Origin: Tetracladium setigerum
Taxonomy: Eukaryota; Ascomycota; Leotiomycetes; Helotiales
DNA length: 64,000 bases
Assembly: GCA_031472005.1 (NCBI GenBank)
Contig: PZJY01000009.1
Location: 62,001 to 126,000 of the forward strand
Direction of reading: 5' to 3'
Shown: positions 57,516-64,000 of the stretch, one piece after another
Layout: each line of letters opens with the position of its first letter
How positions within the stretch are numbered: the first letter of the stretch is position 1
Notes under the pieces: model-generated
The model's input: only the letters and a program-made list of their open reading frames with translations
Told to the model about the DNA's origin: nothing
The model's database searches: none
Made by a program: the position numbers and the translations under genes

Positions 57516-60157
57516 GTTCTTTCCTTCCTTTACTTATTTCATCTACTGTTCTTGTTTTATTTTACTCCTGGTATTGTAATTGTTTGTAATTATCTGTATT
57601 GGGACTTAGGAAGGGGGCTTTGGGATGGGGTTTTGGAGTTTGTAACATCACTGCTCACTCCAACAGGATTTGGATTTGGCCTCAAAACAATGGATGATTT
57701 CGGTTGGGTTGGGATGGGATAGGATCTAATTTTCTTTGTATATACACACACACGCAATTTATGACAATATAAGTTCATTTCATTTCAGGTTTTTTCGTTC
57801 TCTTAGTTTACTCATAGTATCCTGAATGTACATATTATTGTATAGGAGCAGGTAAGGTGTGTAAAGACACTACTGAAAAAGGTAACATGCACGATCTCCC
57901 AAGCCACCTTTTCTAAGCAAGATATTTTGATCTGCACATGACACAACTCAACTCACCCCTCCCCTTTCCTCACCTCATCCACGCCTTGGTACTTGAAGTA
58001 CTCACCCCCCAACTTCCCAATGATTTCAAAAAGAATCACTTCTCTTTGAACTACCTATCTAGTCCAATACACCTCAATACACCACCATGCAGCAGCGTGG
58101 CTGACTACTCGCCTCCCACTCTATCTCCATACTCCATCTCCGAAAACCTCCTACCTCCCTAATCCCTCCCTCTCCCAGCTCTAATCAACCTACGGAGGGT
58201 TCCATCGTCACACTTTGAGTTTTTTTTCGGGAAATTACAAGCGGGAAGCTGGGTCCAGATCGTGGCGTTTTTGTTGTTCGCGTAGTTCCACACTAAACGT
58301 GAATCAAACTAAATTCCCTCCCACCGCCGTTCGACGGGCGCAGGGGCGGAGGATTCTTTTTCTTTTGTTTTTGCTTGGATTGAATGGATGCAAGGTACTG
58401 CTATACTTTAGTATAGTAAGGCAAGGTAGGTTGGTAGGTAGTAGGTATCCAATCAAGGGGCTTTATGTGCTACGAAGTGTATTCAATCCGAGTTATTGAG
58501 AAAAGGAAAGAAAGGAAAAAACTTTGTTTATTTTGGGGAGTCGGGATTGTGATTGTGGAGATTAGAATTTAGGAGATGGATGGGTGTACTGCACGGAAAT
58601 AACTCCGACGGTAACGCGGAATTATCCTTGGGAATACTCGTAGTATGAATTGTTGTCTGGGGGCCTGACGTATTGAATGATTGATTATTGGGCAATGGTG
58701 AAATTATTGAGAAAATGAAAACATACGATTAAAGGATTCAGCTTCTTCTTTTGGTCAATGTGGAATTTTTTGTGCAAGCCAAAATAATGTAATGAAAGAG
58801 GGGTAAAACAAATACACACAGACCCGTCAAAGTTCTCTCTTCACACACATACATCACACTCACAGCAGAGAAGAGCACACAAACAGGTAAACACAGGATC
58901 AAAGGCAAAAATGTATCTGTGAGTAACCGTCTGTGTGGTGTGTCATTCGCTAGGTGCTTTGGTCCGAGCGACTGAGTTTTTCAGAGAAGGTGGTGCGCAC
59001 TGGTGCTTTTCGATGTGATCCGCAAACCTCGCAAGAATCATTTGTTTACTTTGCCGAGGTTGGCCAAGCAGTGGGTTGTTCGTCGATCGGGAATTTAACC
59101 GAACCGAGGAGGGGTGGCGATCAGATCATCGCAGGGTTGTCACGGTTCAGGGGGAGGATCATCGGGGGTCAAGGGGGGAATAATCGTCGCATGTGCGGAC
59201 GTTTTTTTTATATTTCCCTTACCTTCCCATTTCCTTCCTTTCCACGTGGTGTGCTTTGGTATTCGGAGAATTCTACGCGAGGGGTTCGTGCGGATGTTTT
59301 GGTCATTGATGTGTGATGAAGGAGTTTGGAAGTTATTCTGTCACTTTTGGGGACGTGGGTTGAGAGAGAGATGGAGAGAGGAGGGGATATCTTAGGCGTT
59401 AAGTTTGTTGGGAGTGAGGGGGAGGATCTTCCTTGTAGAAATGAATGAAGAGAGAGATCTTCAGCTTGAAGGTTTGCGCGAGATTACGCATAAACTTTCC
59501 CTTGGGATTGGGAACTGGGATGTTGGATGCTGGATGCTGGGTGGTGCTGAATGGTGGTGGGTGGTGGTGGGTGGTGGTGGGTGGTTGGGTGGACATGAGC
59601 TGTACCTGCATTAGTTTCTCTGTACCACCTGAGCCCAGCTGGGCCAGACTTCGACGACTACTCATCACAACAAGAAAGGCAGGAGATAAACATCCATCTC
59701 GCACATCCCACCCCTCCTCGGCAACACTTGGACCTGACCACCACACCGTCACTGTCACACATTCGATGGATGGATCAGTTGACAATACCGTTATGGTCAT
59801 ATCTCCGTTGGGTACACATAGATTTGCACATTGTATGACTCGAATTCAGGTCCGTCAAGGGAGGTGGGGAAGAAATGGCAATGACACTTGCACTATCAAG
59901 AGTACATCGTTACTGGTAGGTGGATGGTCGTTCTGCATACGTTTTGAAACTCAAAATACCCAAGCACAGAGTGGGGGATGATTCGTTGGAGGGAATCTTC
60001 GGATGAGTTCCAAGTGAGGAGGTGTTGCTTGGTCAAGGTGGGTAGGTGGGTAGATAGGTTGTGAGCTGAAGATAGGATGAGAGAGTTCTATCCATTTGGA
60101 GTTTTGACAGCTCACGGGCTGCTTTGTTTTATCTGTCCGATGCAGGGGTTTGCTTGT
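57516..60157. other. Gene-free stretch
   Basis: No supportable gene in 2.6 kb. Frames at 58954-59316 (plus) and 59399-59800 (minus) are low in complexity. The latter includes a His/Pro-rich stretch that mirrors a GGTGGTGGGT repeat at 59548-59590. A GTAGGTAG run lies at 58427-58447 and a CA run at 57744-57753. Confidence 0.5.
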
Positions 60158-60251
60158 TTACAATACAGTACAGTACATTCTTAGTTCGGATGTTCTCGAG
60201 TATGTATTCGCAATCAAGAAGACGCAATCGACAAGAGAAGAATAGACAAAA

Positions 60252-60609
60252 TCAAAAAGCAACACAAGCTTGCTGAAGAACCTTCCTATTCTTGAATAAT
60301 CGACGCAAGCGGTAATTTCTCGTCGACGCCAAAACGATACGGCCAATTTCCACCTTGTAGAGTTCCTCTAGAAACGGCATAAGCTGGCCGTAAGCCACGT
60401 AAGTCCGATTACCAACGTACTCACAGACTTTAGGACCTTCCAACCGAGTTGCTCCATGCAAGCGCAAGCCACCGATCAAAGACCTGACGTGATTCGAGTC
60501 TTTGCGTTCCTTGGTTTCCAGATTTTACTCCCGTGTGCGATCGATAGTTTTTTTCCTTCTGATGCGGATCTTTTTCGAGCGGGGCGAGGAGAAGTTGGAA
60601 CTCGATCAT
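60252..60609 (-). CDS. Candidate small gene with a frame discontinuity
   Basis: On the minus strand an ATG at 60609 opens a frame (IEFQLLLAPLEKDPHQKEKN) that stops after 60 codons. A second frame, one base away, is open from about 60510 to a TGA at 60252 and encodes a mixed sequence including VCEYVGNRTYVAYGQLMPF and a basic end (RLRRLFKNRK). The two could be one gene with a one-base difference in the A4 run near 60525, or two unrelated frames. A GTGAGT donor inside the second frame offers another reading. No family is recognised. Confidence 0.22.
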
Positions 60610-61323
60610 CTCGAAGTCTCTAACAACTTCCTAAATCGTTTTTGGGAGCAGCAGACAGATGGCGAATAATCCTTGGATAGGTTAGTGTGAAGTGTGGATG
60701 TACCTTGGTGGGTTGAAAAGTTTGCTCTTTAACCCTTCTCCTGCTCAATCTATTCTAATTAGGCTTGGTATTCTTTAAAACAGCCTTGCATTAGTATTGG
60801 TCAACGTACCATTTCCTCCCAACTATCTTCGGAACATGGACCTCGCTTTCTATTAAAATGCTTGAAGCGGACATCTCTTCTTGGCATTACCAACCGAGCT
60901 CAGGAGGAAAGACCTCCCCCCGACCTGCCACCTCGATCTTTGCTACTTGATCTGCATCTCCCCTTGTGCAACTTCAAACCTTCTTTTCCGTCATCATATC
61001 CTTCTTCTCTTTGATATTGTTACTTTTCTACACCCTACTTTTCAAGGTCTGTTTTTTGTGTTCTGGGATTATTCGGATCTGCGTTGCAAAGGGCTTCCTG
61101 ATATTCGGATGGAGTCGTCAGAGAGACTCAGATGAGATGGAGAAAACATATGAGCCGGGAGGAGAGTACCACCACACTTCAGATGTACCTCTTTCAGAAG
61201 TGATTGTGTTACGGCGGAATTCTGTACGTGTACTCCTTGTCTCTTGATTTGAAGTTTAATTCTCGTGTCTTTGTTGTTGTTGTTCATCGTCGTCATTACT
61301 GAGGTCGATTTGTTTGTTGTTAT

Positions 61324-62282
61324 ATGTCGCGCATCTTTCTAACTCAACTGAAGATATTACCACAGTCATGGTCTCATTTCAATCTTCTCACTCATCTCGA
61401 GACCCTCTACCTCTTCGTCGCATCAGATCTGAAAACAACCGTTCTCCCTGCCACAATTTTCGCCCTCGTCGCGACCTTCTCCGGGCCCTTATTAACCAAC
61501 TACACTTCAATAATATCACCGCTCTCGCCATCACATCTTATTATTAGCATTCTCAAATCACTACTATGGACAATACTCTCTCTTCTTCTCTTCAACCTCT
61601 CTAACCAACGCCTCCCAAACTCCATCCTCGAAGACAACCTCAACAAACCCTACCGACCCCTCCCCTCCCACCGCATCACACCAACCACAGCCCGCCGCCT
61701 TCTCCTCTCCCTCCTCCCACTCACTATCTTCCTCGCACACTTCCTCCTCGGCGCCCGAAATGAACTCCTCTTCCTCATCGCTCTAACATGGGCATACAAC
61801 GATCTCGGCGGCGGCGACGAACACTTCCTCATACGACATATCCTCAACGCGCTAGGTTTCTGTACCTTTGGAGCCGGAGCAGCCGCTGTCTGTGTTGGAT
61901 CGGGAAGACAACTAAACCATACCGCCTACCAATGGCTCTTCATCATCGGTATCGTGATAACATGCACCATTCAATTCCAAGACATGGAAGATCAAGAGGG
62001 GGATTCACTTCGCGATAGGAAGACCATGCCGCTTGTCATCGGGGACGCGAGGACGAGAAAATTCAATGCGTTTGCTATTGCCCTTTTTTCATTTGTTGCG
62101 CCTGTGTTTTGGGGAAGGTTGGGTTGGGCGTGGTTTGTGGGGTTGGGGGATTGGGGGGTGGGATTGCCTGGAGGTGTTTGGTTGGTGAGGGTGGGGTGAA
62201 GAGGGATAAGGCTACTTTTCGACTTTGGTGTGTTTGGTTGATTGGGTTGTATTTGTTACCGTTGGGAAGGATGGAGTGGTGA
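61324..62282 (+). CDS. UbiA-like integral membrane prenyltransferase/terpene cyclase family, one apparent frameshift
   Basis: The frame from 61324 encodes multiple membrane helices. It has the two Asp-rich regions of the UbiA superfamily in the fungal variant form: NQRLPNSILEDNLNKPYRP (residues 94-112) and DMEDQEGDSLRDR (220-232). Typical UbiA enzymes attach prenyl groups to aromatic acceptors. A fungal branch including the fumagillin bergamotene cyclase Fma-TC uses the same fold to cyclise farnesyl diphosphate. The annotated frame ends at 62199, but one more G in the G4 run at 62193-62196 extends it in frame to 62282. It then gains TFRLWCVWLIGLYLLPLG, a natural last helix, at 319 residues. 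An upstream membrane-helix frame (60966-61225) could be a first exon, ending at a GTACGT donor in phase. No other terpene gene adjoins. Confidence 0.75.
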
Positions 62283-63380
62283 TGGTGGTGATAGATGGTA
62301 GGATGGATGAAGGGGTTAAGCGAGGAGCGAGGAGCAGGAGGAGGGCGGAGAGAATCCGAATCCGAAGATGGGGACGATTGTACCTCACACGACACAGCGG
62401 CAGCGAGCTATCGCATACACAACAACAGAGTAAACTTGAAGTTTTCTCGCACACCTACAACAGCATGACCACCATTCTTACACATAAGCAAAAGCGAAGG
62501 GCGAACGAGCTCTTCCTCATTGCAAAACAACAAACACAACCTTACCCACATACGGCAACAACAAGCTTGCCTACAAACAACAACAAACATTTCCTTGGTC
62601 TGCCCACATACAAATCACTATTCTCGCTTGCAGGATTAGCGCGCATCTTCATTCATTCATTCGACTGAAGCAACCATTTTGTGAGCGATGTTATCCGCAA
62701 CTCACGGCTACCTACTTTTTGGCATTTTCTACGTCATATGCTTGGCAAATATGGAGGAGGAATTTTGAGAAACTTTTCTTTCGCGTATTTTACGATTTTC
62801 AGTATGATTTTCATATTTTATTTATTTAGATGAGATTGAGATTGAGGCATCAATCGAAACTTGAGCGGCTATACCACACATACGACTGGTTGCGCTTTCC
62901 CCCTTTTTTTTTACCTTTTTCTTTTTTCTTTTTGCTGCATGCAAGAAGGAGAGATGGAGGACTGAGAAAGATGTGAACTCTAGCTCTTTCTGGTGGTAAA
63001 TCTAGGAGGGAAAGGAGTGTACAAATTTGGTTTGAAGTAGACCTACCTATTCGAACGCATATATTGCGTGTATAATTTCATAAATACTATATAGTAATGA
63101 ATGACTGTGCTCACTTGGCCCTTCTCCCTATAATATTTCCACGCTTAGCCCTCTCCCTGCCCAACATAGACGTGGCTTAGGTGTCAGGTGTAACTCGTGT
63201 CTTTAGCTTCTGATTCCAACAGTAGGTAGGTAGTTCTCGGAACTTTTACTGATACATCTCGCTATCTTTCTTTTTCGTTAGTTGTACTCATAACAGACTG
63301 GCTGGCTAAGTATAGTAACATACACACTCTCTCGTTTGCTTGCACGCATTCTCCGACTCGATTCAGACTGTCGTATGATA
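62283..63380. other. Spacer before right-edge gene
   Basis: About 1.1 kb, AT-rich after 62700, with no open frame of interest. A T-run of 11 is at about 62909-62919, and short GTAGGTAG repeats are near 63222. Nothing else is seen. Confidence 0.5.
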
Positions 63381-64000
63381 TCAGATCTTTTCAATGTTTT
63401 CTTGATTGATGTAGACCAGTTCAGGGCTGGGTATGTTTTGCTCCATAGTCCTCTGCGCTCTACTGCAAGCTGCATTTCTCTCACGGAAGGCCTCGATACT
63501 TGAAGGAGTAGAATCTAGTCCTTTGAATCCGCTCTGGGGATCTATATGCCTGGTTGCTGCAATGTAGTCAGTTTCCTCTCGGTACAGCCTGTAACTCACT
63601 GAATAACAACATGGCATAAACGTGCCGATAGATTAATGAAGCTATGATCAATGTTCAGACTTTCGCAAAATTTTCCTCAGTGAAGTACGAGTCACCAAAC
63701 TCCTCAGTGGTTTGTTCTTGGACTTCTTGTCGGTAACCGCCCCGAGTGTTATACGTCCACAGAATGCCGTATGTTGAGTATTGCACATAATAGATAGATT
63801 TAACTGTCTTGGAATCTGTTGCATGATGTCGGGCTTTTGAAAATTTTCAAGTTTTTCCCATTCTTGATGTCCTTCTGAATGTAAATTACTGACATAAATG
63901 TCTGTAGATGCAAACGAATGCAATTGAAAATCACAATCATTTCCTGGAGATTTAGTCCTTCCTAGAATCAATCTAAACAGGTTCAGTACTTGTAATTGAA
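63381..64000 (-). CDS. Partial unidentified gene cut by the right edge
   Basis: On the minus strand a frame is open from the window end (entering as LQVLNLFRLILGRTKSPGN) to a TGA at 63648. A second open frame at 63617-63381 encodes VSYRLYREETDYIAATRHI and ends in NQENIEKI. Mixed composition and lack of simple repeats suggest both are exons of one gene whose 5' part lies outside the window. The joining intron is not resolved. Candidate donors of GTGACT and GTACTT type lie near 63685-63695. No known domain is recognised. Confidence 0.4.

Noticed and set aside
59399..59800. 133-codon minus-strand frame with a His/Pro stretch
   Set aside because: The stretch is the complement of a GGTGGTGGGT repeat, and no domain is present.
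6301..62282. A secondary metabolite cluster formed by laeA and the UbiA-like gene
   Set aside because: They are 54 kb apart with housekeeping genes between. No polyketide, peptide or P450 gene is present.

Overview
This is nuclear DNA of a filamentous ascomycete (Pezizomycotina). The genes have several short introns (about 50-190 bp, GT..AG), long gene-free spacers and protein families typical of these fungi: a LaeA-type methyltransferase, a rhodopsin-domain (Pth11/SAT4-like) membrane protein, NB-ARC and NFX1-finger helicase relics, and separate L-arabinitol and xylitol dehydrogenases. Overall resemblance suggests Leotiomycetes, but that is an inference. No rRNA, tRNA, plasmid or phage feature was found.

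Layout, left to right. 1-6.3 kb: no supported gene; 2.5-6.3 kb reads as the upstream region and leader of laeA. 6.3-7.8 kb: laeA, seven exons. 7.8-12.7 kb: gene-free. 12.7-15.4 kb: a Rab4-type GTPase and a short-chain dehydrogenase, divergent from a 0.5-kb spacer. 16.4-18.0 kb: a secreted, Cys-rich, single-pass wall-sensor-like protein. 18.7-22.6 kb: a large uncharacterised protein with an acidic disordered tail. 22.6-28.7 kb: a decayed island holding a small gene with an early stop, an NB-ARC fragment, an uncharacterised ORF and an RIP-like helicase relic. 29.2-33.6 kb: a D-2-hydroxyacid dehydrogenase divergent from L-arabinitol dehydrogenase, then mitochondrial ATP synthase subunit g. 33.6-42.8 kb: mostly gene-poor with small repeats, one hypothetical gene and one possible small secreted protein. 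42.8-45.4 kb: a family 2 beta-mannosidase. 46.5-47.1 kb: a small single-zinc-finger protein. 47.4-48.5 kb: a Ser/Pro-rich gene, partly resolved. 49.3-53.5 kb: the ROK1 DEAD-box helicase divergent from xylitol dehydrogenase. 56.0-57.5 kb: a seven-helix rhodopsin-domain protein. 61.3-62.3 kb: a UbiA-like integral membrane protein. The right edge cuts an unidentified gene on the minus strand.

Functional links. L-arabinitol 4-dehydrogenase and xylitol dehydrogenase are steps of the fungal pentose catabolic pathway and lie about 21 kb apart. Beta-mannosidase also serves plant cell wall sugar use. LaeA is a global regulator of secondary metabolism, but no biosynthetic cluster sits beside it.

Two cross-cutting observations matter for any reader. 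First, five genes carry six apparent frameshifts. All are mended by one extra base in a homopolymer run, and in every case the mended length becomes an exact multiple of three. This points to homopolymer undercalling in the assembly, not to pseudogenes. Second, the decayed island carries CAA/CAG-to-TAA/TAG stops, the pattern expected of repeat-induced point mutation. I found no convincing new defence or metabolic system. The least explained items are the 1,267-residue acidic-tailed protein, the UbiA-like enzyme, and an intergenic TACTGTA motif that clusters upstream of laeA.
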